This document shows positions 1-5,679 of a stretch of 5,679 nucleotides of DNA, one piece after another. A program made the position numbers and the translations under genes. Position 1 is the stretch's first letter, and the number at the start of each line of letters is the position of its first letter. The stretch is from Spirochaetales bacterium (GTDB lineage: Bacteria; Spirochaetota; Spirochaetia; ARS1246). The stretch covers positions 1 to 5,679 of the forward strand of contig JABGPX010000517.1 in assembly GCA_018644745.1 (NCBI GenBank). Reading direction: 5' to 3'. The notes under the pieces are model-generated. The model saw only the letters and a list, made by a program, of their open reading frames with translations, did no database searches and was not told where the DNA came from.

Positions 1-699
1 CTGCCTCGCGACCTTTTCTATAGAGGCAAGAAAATAAACGATGTATATGGGACCTTCGGCCCCGCGCAGATGGCGAGGGACCTTTCTGATATTACCGGTC
101 TCAATATTAGTAAATATATCATTATCGACATGTACGCATTTATCGACGCAGTTGACATAATGGGCGGTGTAGATATTCGCCTTCCCGAGGATTTGATCGA
201 TCCGACTATGAAAATAAAGGACAACGGTATATGGGGAACCCTCTTTTATCCAGCCGGAGATTACCACTTTAGCGGCCTCGAAGCCCTACGCGTAGCCCGT
301 TCGCGGCATTACAGCTCCGATTTCGGCCGAACTGAAAGGCAGCAGCAGATCATTTATTCTCTTGTCGGTAAAATGAAGGAACTGAATCTAGGAGATACAG
401 GCAAAGTGTATGATTTGGTGAACAGCTTGTTGAAATATGTCGATACAAACCTAACGGCTTTCGAAATTGTTGAATTGTTTTTTAGGCATCGAACGTCTGC
501 AATTGAGCGCATGGTGGTATTAAATACATCGAATGTTCTTTACCACACCTACTCGAATTTATATTATCTTGATAAAAAGGCAGAGGATGTGGATGACGAT
601 TTCTACAAAGGTTCCTGGATATTGCTGCCCAGGGATAATGATTGGAATCTCATCCGCTGGTATGTGAGAACACTCATCGAAGGAGACGATAATGGATAA
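1..699 (+). CDS. LytR-CpsA-Psr (LCP) family protein, 5'-truncated
   Basis: The reading frame is open from base 1 and stops at 697-699, so the window holds 232 C-terminal residues; the ATG at 70 is internal, because conserved family sequence lies before it. Seen: an LPRD motif at window residues 1-4 (family motif PRD, whose Arg contacts the lipid pyrophosphate), GKKIND at 9-14, GGVDI at 55-59, and the signature R-x-R-H...SDFGRTERQQQII at 100-118. These are hallmarks of the LCP catalytic domain. Characterised members are membrane-anchored and extracytoplasmic, and transfer glycopolymers from undecaprenyl-pyrophosphate to peptidoglycan in Gram-positive bacteria. The acceptor and polymer in a diderm host are unknown. 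The missing part should include the N-terminal anchor and the start of the domain. Some 110 residues follow the signature and end in a charged tail (EGDDNG). The gene overlaps the next one by 8 nt, so it probably heads or sits within an envelope operon. The family call is firm; the substrate is not known. Confidence 0.92.
   Translation: MPRDLFYRGKKINDVYGTFGPAQMARDLSDITGLNISKYIIIDMYAFIDAVDIMGGVDIRLPEDLIDPTMKIKDNGIWGTLFYPAGDYHFSGLEALRVARSRHYSSDFGRTERQQQIIYSLVGKMKELNLGDTGKVYDLVNSLLKYVDTNLTAFEIVELFFRHRTSAIERMVVLNTSNVLYHTYSNLYYLDKKAEDVDDDFYKGSWILLPRDNDWNLIRWYVRTLIEGDDNG
680..685 (+). promoter_or_regulatory. Ribosome-binding site for the small membrane protein at 692
   Basis: A perfect AAGGAG lies six bases before the ATG at 692, inside the last codons of the LCP gene. 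It fixes the start of the downstream gene and shows that its ATG sits within an ATGGATAA overlap with the LCP stop codon. Confidence 0.85.
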
Positions 700-1042
700 C
701 GAAATTGTACCCAGGAAACAGTTGGTTAGTCAGGGCTCAAAGGGATTGGGAGGCGTAGTCGGCGGTACAGTGCTGTTAATTCTCAATTCCATCGCGGGAG
801 GTATACCAAGTCTCATTGTTGGTGGCATAATTGGTCTTGTTGGATTGGCAATGTCTCGGTCTAAGGATGATAAAAAGGCGGGCCTCGTTATTGCAATCGC
901 AGGCGCGTTAACGGCGATATCTGCAATACCGGCGATAGGCGGTGTCGCGGGTTTTTTACTCGTTGGATCAGGCGTTGGGCTGCTCTTAATGGGCGGTTGG
1001 AATCTTTTTAAATTTATTCGAGGCTATCGCAAAAGAGGATAG
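692..1042 (+). CDS. Small glycine-rich integral membrane protein of unknown function
   Basis: A 116-residue protein starting at an ATG that overlaps the LCP stop by 8 nt, with AAGGAG at ideal spacing. I do not recognise a named family. Seen: a short polar N-terminus (1-17), a long hydrophobic glycine-rich stretch (about 18-54, perhaps a helical hairpin, with GG pairs at 20-21, 24-25, 36-37 and 44-45), a charged loop (SRSKDDKK, 55-62), then a second hydrophobic stretch (about 63-106) that could hold two close helices, and a basic tail (KFIRGYRKRG). Repeated Gly spaced through the helices suggests tight helix packing, as in glycine-zipper membrane proteins. By the positive-inside rule the basic loop and tail should face the cytoplasm. 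It has no catalytic motif. Its position between an LCP protein and a LapA-like protein suggests an envelope role, possibly as an accessory of the LCP protein; this is inference from context only. Confidence 0.85.
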   Translation: MDNEIVPRKQLVSQGSKGLGGVVGGTVLLILNSIAGGIPSLIVGGIIGLVGLAMSRSKDDKKAGLVIAIAGALTAISAIPAIGGVAGFLLVGSGVGLLLMGGWNLFKFIRGYRKRG

Positions 1043-1054
1043 TTTCGAACCGGC

Positions 1055-1060
1055 AAGGAG
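1055..1060 (+). promoter_or_regulatory. Ribosome-binding site for the LapA-like gene at 1068
   Basis: AAGGAG lies in the 25-nt gap after the preceding gene, seven bases before the ATG at 1068. It supports that start codon clearly. Confidence 0.85.
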
Positions 1061-1067
1061 ATAGTTT

Positions 1068-1391
1068 ATGCCTTGGAAGATGGTTTTTTTCCTTATTGTG
1101 CTCGCGCTGGTTGTCTTCTTCGCCGGCTTCAATATTAGTAATGTGTCCGACATATCTTTCGGATTCTACACCGTGCAAAATGTACCGATTTTCATCAGTC
1201 TTTTTGTAGCTTTTTTGGTTGGAACGCTGGTAATGCTCCCTTTTGTAACCGGAAAAAAACAGACTAAGAAAAAGATAGGAAAAGCACCGAATGAATCTCA
1301 GGCACCGCTTCCCGATTTGGAAGCCCCATCCGAACTCGCGAATTTTGATGATAGCCAGAGTCCGCGATTTAAGAAGGGCAAAAAAAAGTAA
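1068..1391 (+). CDS. LapA/DUF1049-like two-helix membrane protein
   Basis: A 107-residue protein with two predicted transmembrane helices, at about residues 4-21 and 38-60, joined by a short segment containing FAGFN...V..ISFGF. This follows the LapA (lipopolysaccharide assembly protein A, DUF1049) pattern: first helix, an Asn shortly after it, a short beta-like segment, then a second helix with a Gly (VAFLVG). In E. coli LapA acts with LapB in controlling LPS synthesis, but the domain is widespread and the role here is unknown; an LPS role should not be assumed, especially if the host is a spirochaete that lacks LPS. The C-terminal 47 residues are cytoplasmic, first basic (GKKQTKKKIGK), then acidic (DLEAPSELANFDD), then basic again (KKGKKK). 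The 3' end overlaps the start of the TPR-SPOR gene, and the last codons form an A-rich run directly before TAA. Confidence 0.75.
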   Translation: MPWKMVFFLIVLALVVFFAGFNISNVSDISFGFYTVQNVPIFISLFVAFLVGTLVMLPFVTGKKQTKKKIGKAPNESQAPLPDLEAPSELANFDDSQSPRFKKGKKK

Positions 1392-2457
1392 TATCCTCGG
1401 AGCCAGCTTGCTCCTGATTGCTCTTTTTACCTCCGTGCATTCATACGGAGCGAGTTTTGAAGAGGCTGTCGAATTGGAACGTGAAGGCAAATTGGAAGAA
1501 GCCGCATCGATATACCAATCCCTTCTTGAAACGGATGACAAACGGCATTGTGAAATAATAATTCGGCTCTATCCACTGGTAGCAAATATCGGTGAAAAGA
1601 GGGACTTGCTGGAAAACTCCCTCGATTTGTGTTCCTCCCCATCACAAACACATGAGATCTTAACCGCTCTGGCTTCGCTTGAGGATCTCACGGGCAGAAT
1701 TGCGGCGGCTCAGCGTTATTATCAGCAGGCCGCATTCGCGGTACCCGATAAGAAGGATTTTACCAGCTTGATGGCTTCGGCAAATCTTCTTTACGACTTG
1801 GGCGAGTACAGAAACGCAGAGGCGCAGGCCCGTGGTATACAAGAAACATGCAACATAGAGAGTATCCGGTTTTCCGCGGAGCTTCTCCTGTCCCGAATAT
1901 ATTACCGCTCGGAGCGGAACGATAAAGCTTTGGAAACGGCGAGAAATATGGTTACCCGGGATCCGGCAAGGATCTCTCCGGCCGCGCTGCTCTGGATAAT
2001 TGAGTTAGGGCGGTATTTGATGGAAGAAAGCCTGTCTGGTAAGGCTGAGGAGCTGCTCATGGCAATATATCCGGATTCACCTGAAGCGGCGCTTGCTTCG
2101 GGTCTTGTTGACTCACTGCCTTCCCCATCGAGTTTCCTTGAGACTCTTCCTTCTGAAAAAAGGGATATTGAACCTGATGGTGATGTTGAGGACGCGATGG
2201 TTTCCGACGGGGGTGCCGATAAAAGCGGTCCGGAATTTGTAAGCATTCAAACCGGTTCTTTTTCGGTGCGGGAAAACGCTGATTTCGCATCAAAGGACCT
2301 AAAAGACGCGGGGTTTGCATCCGAAGTACAGGTGGTTCACGTAAACAGCCGTACTTATTATCGGGTTGTTATTGTCGAAGTTCCCGCGGCAGAATCCAAT
2401 GACCTTATTCTGAAGCTAAAAGATAAAGGTTTCGAAGGTTTTCGTATTTCAGATTAA
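1348..2457 (+). CDS. Exported TPR protein with C-terminal SPOR domain
   Basis: Numbered from the ATG at 1348 the protein has 369 residues. A signal peptide is visible: basic n-region (RVRDLRRAKK, 4-13), hydrophobic core (about 16-30), and a likely cleavage near 34-35 (SYGA). Residues 36-235 are alpha-helical with TPR-like units, for example EREGKLEEAASIYQSLL (44-60) and a later DLGEYRNAEAQA unit. An acidic, low-complexity linker follows (about 240-295), then a SPOR domain from about 297 to 367 opening with FVSIQTGSFSVRENA. SPOR domains bind septal peptidoglycan stripped of stem peptides, and TPRs mediate protein contacts, so the protein probably acts in the periplasm at division or growth sites. 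Start choice: the ATG at 1291 is also in frame, with AGGA ten bases upstream, and would add 19 residues and a 101-nt overlap with the LapA-like gene. The ATG at 1348 gives a more normal signal peptide and a 44-nt overlap but has no clear ribosome-binding site. Domain calls are firm; the start is uncertain. Confidence 0.85.
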   Translation: MIARVRDLRRAKKSNILGASLLLIALFTSVHSYGASFEEAVELEREGKLEEAASIYQSLLETDDKRHCEIIIRLYPLVANIGEKRDLLENSLDLCSSPSQTHEILTALASLEDLTGRIAAAQRYYQQAAFAVPDKKDFTSLMASANLLYDLGEYRNAEAQARGIQETCNIESIRFSAELLLSRIYYRSERNDKALETARNMVTRDPARISPAALLWIIELGRYLMEESLSGKAEELLMAIYPDSPEAALASGLVDSLPSPSSFLETLPSEKRDIEPDGDVEDAMVSDGGADKSGPEFVSIQTGSFSVRENADFASKDLKDAGFASEVQVVHVNSRTYYRVVIVEVPAAESNDLILKLKDKGFEGFRISD

Positions 2458-2477
2458 ACTAGCATATTTAAACGCTG
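2458..2477. other. Convergent intergenic gap with weak inverted repeat
   Basis: Twenty bases separate the stop of the + strand TPR-SPOR gene from the stop of the - strand lipoprotein gene. TAGCA at 2460-2464 pairs with TGCTA at 2476-2480, a 5-bp stem around an 11-nt loop that reaches into the lipoprotein stop codon. There is no GC-rich stem and no T-tract on either strand, so I do not call a terminator. The two transcripts probably run into each other's 3' ends or rely on another termination mechanism. Confidence 0.35.
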
Positions 2478-3971
2478 CTATTCCTCGGTATTTACTGCTT
2501 CGATTTGTTCATACTGTATATAGTTGTCTTCAGTGGCCTCAAAGCCGTATATACCAACAACACCAGGGACAAGATAGAGCGTTCGATATACTTTGTCCTC
2601 CTGCATTTCCTGGGAGAAATCTATCTTGTAACGGCGGCTCTCTACCACAAGTCCTGCATTATTGAGAACTCTCAGTTCCAATACCTGGCTGCCGGCAAAG
2701 TAAACTGCATATCCGCCTTGTACAATGGCGTCACCTTCCTTGAGCTGAAAGTAGCTGTCTTCAAAATACAGCTCATTTCCTACGTCACTGAAATAAAACC
2801 CGGACAATTGCGGGATTTCCCGATTGTCCGCGGAAGGGGAAGACAAGGCTTCCGCCATATGTGCCGGCAAACGCTGATATGTGCCCTGCGCAGGGTCCGT
2901 CGGGCGAATCTCTATAGTATCCAGGTCGATTACTTGGACTGAAAATTGTCTGCTGATGAATGATACAAGCTCATTGATTCCCTTTATTACGACCCGATTA
3001 TACACCAATTTGGTCGTGAGCTCCCATTTGTAAGATTCCTGCAGGTCGCCGGAAAAAAAAGTGAAAGTTTTTCTTCTTTCGTCAAAATTGAGAATGGAAA
3101 TATCTCCACCTGAACCTTCATCAACCAGATACCAATTGCCCTGCAGAAATTCCGCGAAAGCGGCTGCATTTTTCCAGAAAAGCTCTTTGAGCTGCTTCTG
3201 TTCTATGTCCTTCCCCGGTATTTTCTCAACATTTCCAATTACATAGGCATTTTCGGAAAAAAGCCAATAATATGTGCGTTCGACAAGGTCCATAGTGTTT
3301 TCAGATTCTTCATCCGGAGATTGGGTGATAATCGGAAAGCTCACGCCGTCCGCAACCCCTACCTGATAAGGTCCTTCGCGATTGAGTTCCTTGATCTCAA
3401 TCGCTCCGTTGAGGGCTATTGAGAAAATGCTACGGAAATAAAGTCCAAATCCGGTCGGCGCGTTTGTACGATGGAAAACATCCAAAGTTTGCCGACCCTC
3501 AGCATCCATTCCGCGGCAGATAATTTCTATATTGTGATCGCCCACAATATCAAGAAATGTGAAAGCGAAAGCTTTTGGGTTTACCGCGGATGTTTCGGAT
3601 TCAAATACCATCTGATAAGATTCCAAAACCCCGTCATACGCGGCGACCTGAACTTTGATTGGTGAATCCGGATTTTGAGAATCTTTTAAAGCTATAACTT
3701 GCTCTTCATTCCTCTCCAGATCAAAATTCTCATTGTCCAGTCCGACGAGGGTCATACCTCTTGCCAAGGGTATTTTCATACCCGGAACAGCATCTGATCC
3801 GAAAGAAGCAATTCTTGATTCCTCCGCGCTTCCAAGAGTCGAAGAGGAATCCGTATAGACCTCAGCGTCTGATTTGCCGGCAGATGTGCCGTTATTGGGC
3901 GAGCATCCCGCACAAAGGACAATAAACAATGAAATCTGAAATAGCGGAGGCAATAGTTTATAGAATTTCAC
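2478..3971 (-). CDS. Lipoprotein with two lipocalin-like domains, pallilysin-related adhesin-like
   Basis: The 497-residue protein begins with GTG at 3971; an in-frame TAA at 3975-3977 rules out a longer form. Seen: a lipoprotein signal peptide (MKFYK, hydrophobic core, then LCAGC with the lipidated Cys at 23). Cys at -3 departs from the usual Leu, as relaxed spirochaetal lipoboxes do. A Ser/Asp-rich tether (24-60) leads into a beta-rich region (about 66-250) holding an FG-GAP-like stretch (DIVGDHNIEIICRGMD, 141-156). Two beta domains follow, at about 276-367 and 387-478, opening GNWY and SGFYF and closing GTYQRL and GIYGFE; both look lipocalin-like. The first resembles, from memory, the fold region of Treponema pallidum Tp0751 (pallilysin), a lipocalin-fold adhesin binding host extracellular matrix (GxW, GDI, FD, TF, QE and W in the same order). 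No HEXXH motif is present, so protease activity is not supported. The gene is last in its operon, 18 nt after nrnA, without a clear ribosome-binding site. Lipoprotein: near certain. Pallilysin kinship: tentative. Confidence 0.8.
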   Translation of the reverse strand: MKFYKLLPPLFQISLFIVLCAGCSPNNGTSAGKSDAEVYTDSSSTLGSAEESRIASFGSDAVPGMKIPLARGMTLVGLDNENFDLERNEEQVIALKDSQNPDSPIKVQVAAYDGVLESYQMVFESETSAVNPKAFAFTFLDIVGDHNIEIICRGMDAEGRQTLDVFHRTNAPTGFGLYFRSIFSIALNGAIEIKELNREGPYQVGVADGVSFPIITQSPDEESENTMDLVERTYYWLFSENAYVIGNVEKIPGKDIEQKQLKELFWKNAAAFAEFLQGNWYLVDEGSGGDISILNFDERRKTFTFFSGDLQESYKWELTTKLVYNRVVIKGINELVSFISRQFSVQVIDLDTIEIRPTDPAQGTYQRLPAHMAEALSSPSADNREIPQLSGFYFSDVGNELYFEDSYFQLKEGDAIVQGGYAVYFAGSQVLELRVLNNAGLVVESRRYKIDFSQEMQEDKVYRTLYLVPGVVGIYGFEATEDNYIQYEQIEAVNTEE

Positions 3972-3989
3972 AGGTTAACCAATCCGGCG

Positions 3990-4976
3990 CTAAAGAAAAA
4001 ATCGCCTGACGTTTTCTAACACTTTTTTTTCTATCTCTTCAAGGGGAAAACGGCTTTTGAATCCTGCGGCGGTTTTATGGCCGCCTCCGCCATACTGCTT
4101 AGCAATACTTGCAACATCGATGTTTCCTTTGGATCTCATAGAGCAGCGAAGTATTCCCTCCATGTTTTCTTTAAAAAAAATAGAAACCTTAATACGCTCA
4201 CTTTTAAGCGGCACATTAATCAATGTTTGCGCTTCTTCAAACGGGGCTCCAGATGTCTCGAGGGCCGAACTTGTCAGTCTCTGAACGGCTACCTGATCGT
4301 CGTAGTGAAGCGTAAGTGTAGACAGGACGAGGGATTGAAGAAGGAGGGAAGATACCGTGTTACTTTCATACATTTTGCTGTAGACATAATTGGGTTCTAC
4401 TCCGATTCTCGCTAAATCTTCGGCAATTCTGAAGGTATCTATGCTGGTTTTCGGATAAATAAATGAACCAGTATCGTACACAATCCCGGAGAATAACGCT
4501 ATTGCAGTCGGCAGGTCGTAGGAAACACCGAGGCCTTTGAAGAGATCGTAAAGAACTTCGCATGTCGAGGAGGCCTGCGCGACAATAAGATTTCCGTTCC
4601 TGAGCGATACATCTTGTTCATGATGATCTATAATGAAATATTCGCTCACATTTTCAAGAATCACTTCCCTGATAGCTCCGATATTGTTGATATCGTTAGA
4701 ATCGAGAATGAGCAGGCACCAGTCCGAAAGCGATTGAGGAACAGCGGCGGCATCGGAGAGATTTGATATTACCTGTTCGCTATCGATATATTCAAAAATT
4801 CGGGGTGTCGGATCCGCATTAATTATTTTTGCGTTCTTCCCAAGAGATCTCAGTGAGTTGTAGGCTCCAATTTCCGCACCGACAGCGTCTCCGTCAGGTG
4901 TTTCATGAGCCGTGATTACAAAGTTCTCATTTCGGCGTATAAAAGCGATAGCAGTATCAAATACAGACGAGTCCAT
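3990..4976 (-). CDS. nrnA: DHH/DHHA1 phosphoesterase, NrnA-type nanoRNase/pAp phosphatase
   Basis: A complete 328-residue protein, close to the usual NrnA length of about 310-340. All family motifs are visible: motif I TAHETPDGDAVG (His24, Asp28, Asp30), motif II LILDSND (Asp92), motif III IDHH (Asp117-His119), the SSTCEVLYDL segment at 136-145, motif IV GIVYDTGSF (Asp168), and the C-terminal DHHA1 signature GGGGHKTAAG at 296-305 after SMRSKGNIDVASIAKQYG. The Asp and His residues should bind two Mn(II) ions, and the GGGH loop binds substrate. Characterised homologues degrade 2-5 nt RNAs in the cytoplasm, and many also dephosphorylate 3'-phosphoadenosine 5'-phosphate (pAp); others cleave cyclic dinucleotides or their linear products (the GdpP and PDE2 type), but no PAS or GGDEF part is present here. 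The ATG lies one base after the stop of the upstream membrane-protein gene (TAACATG) with no visible ribosome-binding site, so translation is probably coupled. Confidence 0.93.
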   Translation of the reverse strand: MDSSVFDTAIAFIRRNENFVITAHETPDGDAVGAEIGAYNSLRSLGKNAKIINADPTPRIFEYIDSEQVISNLSDAAAVPQSLSDWCLLILDSNDINNIGAIREVILENVSEYFIIDHHEQDVSLRNGNLIVAQASSTCEVLYDLFKGLGVSYDLPTAIALFSGIVYDTGSFIYPKTSIDTFRIAEDLARIGVEPNYVYSKMYESNTVSSLLLQSLVLSTLTLHYDDQVAVQRLTSSALETSGAPFEEAQTLINVPLKSERIKVSIFFKENMEGILRCSMRSKGNIDVASIAKQYGGGGHKTAAGFKSRFPLEEIEKKVLENVRRFFL

Positions 4977-4977
4977 G

Positions 4978-5679
4978 TTAGGGCTTTAGAAATCTAATCT
5001 TTGCTTTTTTCCCGTATTTCTTTATGAGCACAATTTCCTGGTCCATGACATTGGTCGGAATCGGTTCCGATGGCCTATATCCTTCCTCATCAAGAATTTT
5101 AAGATGGAGTCCCATTCCGTCAGCCGTAACTTCCGCGGCAGGTTCTTCACCCGGGTTTTCAATGAGCGTGAGTCCCATCATTCCTTCAACCAAATAGAGT
5201 TTTCCGGAATATTTCAATTTCTGCTGACGTTTACGGACAGTGCCGTCATCGATGACGCAGGTAAAGGCAATACGGCCGCCGCCGGCGAGAAGGCGGGGAA
5301 TGAAGAATCCGAGTAGGCCAAGCAAGGCAAGAACGACGAGGCCCGCCGGGATTATCCATATATTATTGCCGACAAATCCTTTTACTTTATAGCTTACATC
5401 TGAAGCGGCGGGAGAAAAGGATGTATCTCCGTCAAATGAAAAAACCATCGTGCCGGTATAGCCGCCGGAATCCGGAATGCTTTCAAAATCAACCGGAAGT
5501 GTTACCTTCACCGACTCATCGGGATTGATATCGATTTTAAAACTTCCCGTTAGGATCTCTTGCGTGCTGCCGTCGGGCATTTCCAGAGTGACTTTACCTA
5601 TAGACACCGTTCTGGAGGCCGAATAACCACTGCTCACAAGGCTGAAAGTGACTTTTGATGATCCTTTTTTTCCGATTGG
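4978..5679 (-). CDS. Single-pass membrane protein, C-terminal part (N-terminus outside window)
   Basis: The frame is open to the right edge, so 233 C-terminal residues are visible. The GTG at 5635-5637 could serve as a start, but beta-strand-like sequence (KVTFSLVSSGYS) runs through it without a signal peptide, so it is almost certainly internal. Seen: a beta-rich region (1-104) resembling an Ig-like or stalk domain, with alternating hydrophobic strands and KIDINPDESVKVTLP; one transmembrane helix (about 107-132, IWIIPAGLVVLALLGLLGFF core) followed by Arg; then a C-terminal domain of about 100 residues, also beta-rich (IAFTCVIDDGT, KLYLVEGMMGLTLIE), ending in a basic KKYGKKAKIRFLKP tail. The expected topology is outside-TM-cytoplasm. 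I do not recognise the C-terminal domain. The missing N-terminus might hold a von Willebrand A domain, as in some treponemal surface proteins next to pallilysin-like genes, but nothing in the window shows this. It is co-transcribed with nrnA at 1-nt spacing. Confidence 0.8.
   Translation of the reverse strand, partial: PIGKKGSSKVTFSLVSSGYSASRTVSIGKVTLEMPDGSTQEILTGSFKIDINPDESVKVTLPVDFESIPDSGGYTGTMVFSFDGDTSFSPAASDVSYKVKGFVGNNIWIIPAGLVVLALLGLLGFFIPRLLAGGGRIAFTCVIDDGTVRKRQQKLKYSGKLYLVEGMMGLTLIENPGEEPAAEVTADGMGLHLKILDEEGYRPSEPIPTNVMDQEIVLIKKYGKKAKIRFLKP

Noticed and set aside
101..1141. A 13-nt direct repeat TCAATATTAGTAA at 101-113 and 1129-1141
   Set aside because: Both copies are in coding sequence and encode similar short segments (GLNIS, GFNIS). 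There are no further copies and no associated structure, so chance is the best explanation.
1014..1541. Open frame of 175 codons on the - strand opposite the LapA-like and TPR-SPOR genes
   Set aside because: Its translation is low-complexity and charged with no domain, it has no ribosome-binding site that I can see, and the + strand frames carry clear domains.
2460..2480. Bidirectional intrinsic terminator between the convergent operons
   Set aside because: The stem is 5 bp and AT-rich, the loop is 11 nt, and no T-run follows on either strand.
2505..2942. Open frame of 145 codons on the + strand inside the lipoprotein gene
   Set aside because: It is antisense to the beta-rich lipoprotein and has no recognisable motif; the lipoprotein has a lipobox and coherent domains.
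2478..3971. Metalloprotease activity of the pallilysin-like lipoprotein
   Set aside because: I looked for HEXXH and found none; the only His-containing segments near a Glu (GDHNIE, PAHMAEA) do not fit the motif.
4057..4415. Two overlapping + strand open frames opposite nrnA
   Set aside because: They are antisense to the conserved DHHA1 half of nrnA and show no protein-like features.
5635..5637. GTG as the start of the right-hand membrane protein
   Set aside because: The frame is open and protein-like through to the window edge, and a start here would give an exported beta domain without a signal peptide.

Overview
The window is protein-coding almost end to end and holds two convergent gene blocks that meet tail to tail near position 2460. 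I see no RNA genes, mobile elements or CRISPR array. The gene set points to a diderm bacterium with peptidoglycan and lipoproteins. The likeliest host is a spirochaete of the Treponema/Spirochaeta type. That assignment rests on a relaxed lipobox, an LCP-family protein sharing a locus with a SPOR protein, and a lipoprotein whose lipocalin-like domain resembles, from memory, the treponemal adhesin pallilysin (Tp0751). It is an inference, not something read directly from a marker gene.

Left block (+ strand, 1-2457): the 3' part of a LytR-CpsA-Psr (LCP) glycopolymer-transferase-like protein cut by the window edge, then a small glycine-rich membrane protein, a small two-helix LapA/DUF1049-like membrane protein, and an exported TPR protein ending in a SPOR domain. 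The first two genes overlap by 8 nt, the third follows after 25 nt, and the fourth starts inside the third. They therefore look like one transcript devoted to the cell envelope. Genes two and three each have a perfect AAGGAG ribosome-binding site.

Right block (- strand, read from 5679 down to 2478): the C-terminal part of a single-pass membrane protein whose N-terminus lies outside the window, then a DHH/DHHA1 phosphoesterase of the NrnA type (nanoRNase/pAp phosphatase), then a 497-residue lipoprotein with two lipocalin-like beta domains. Spacings are 1 nt and 18 nt, again an operon. Neither internal gene has a visible Shine-Dalgarno sequence, which suggests translational coupling.

Together the window is an envelope locus: peptidoglycan- or glycopolymer-related proteins on one strand, and surface or periplasmic proteins sharing an operon with a housekeeping nuclease on the other. 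The promoters of both blocks must lie outside the window. The 20-nt gap between the blocks has only a weak inverted repeat and no convincing intrinsic terminator.
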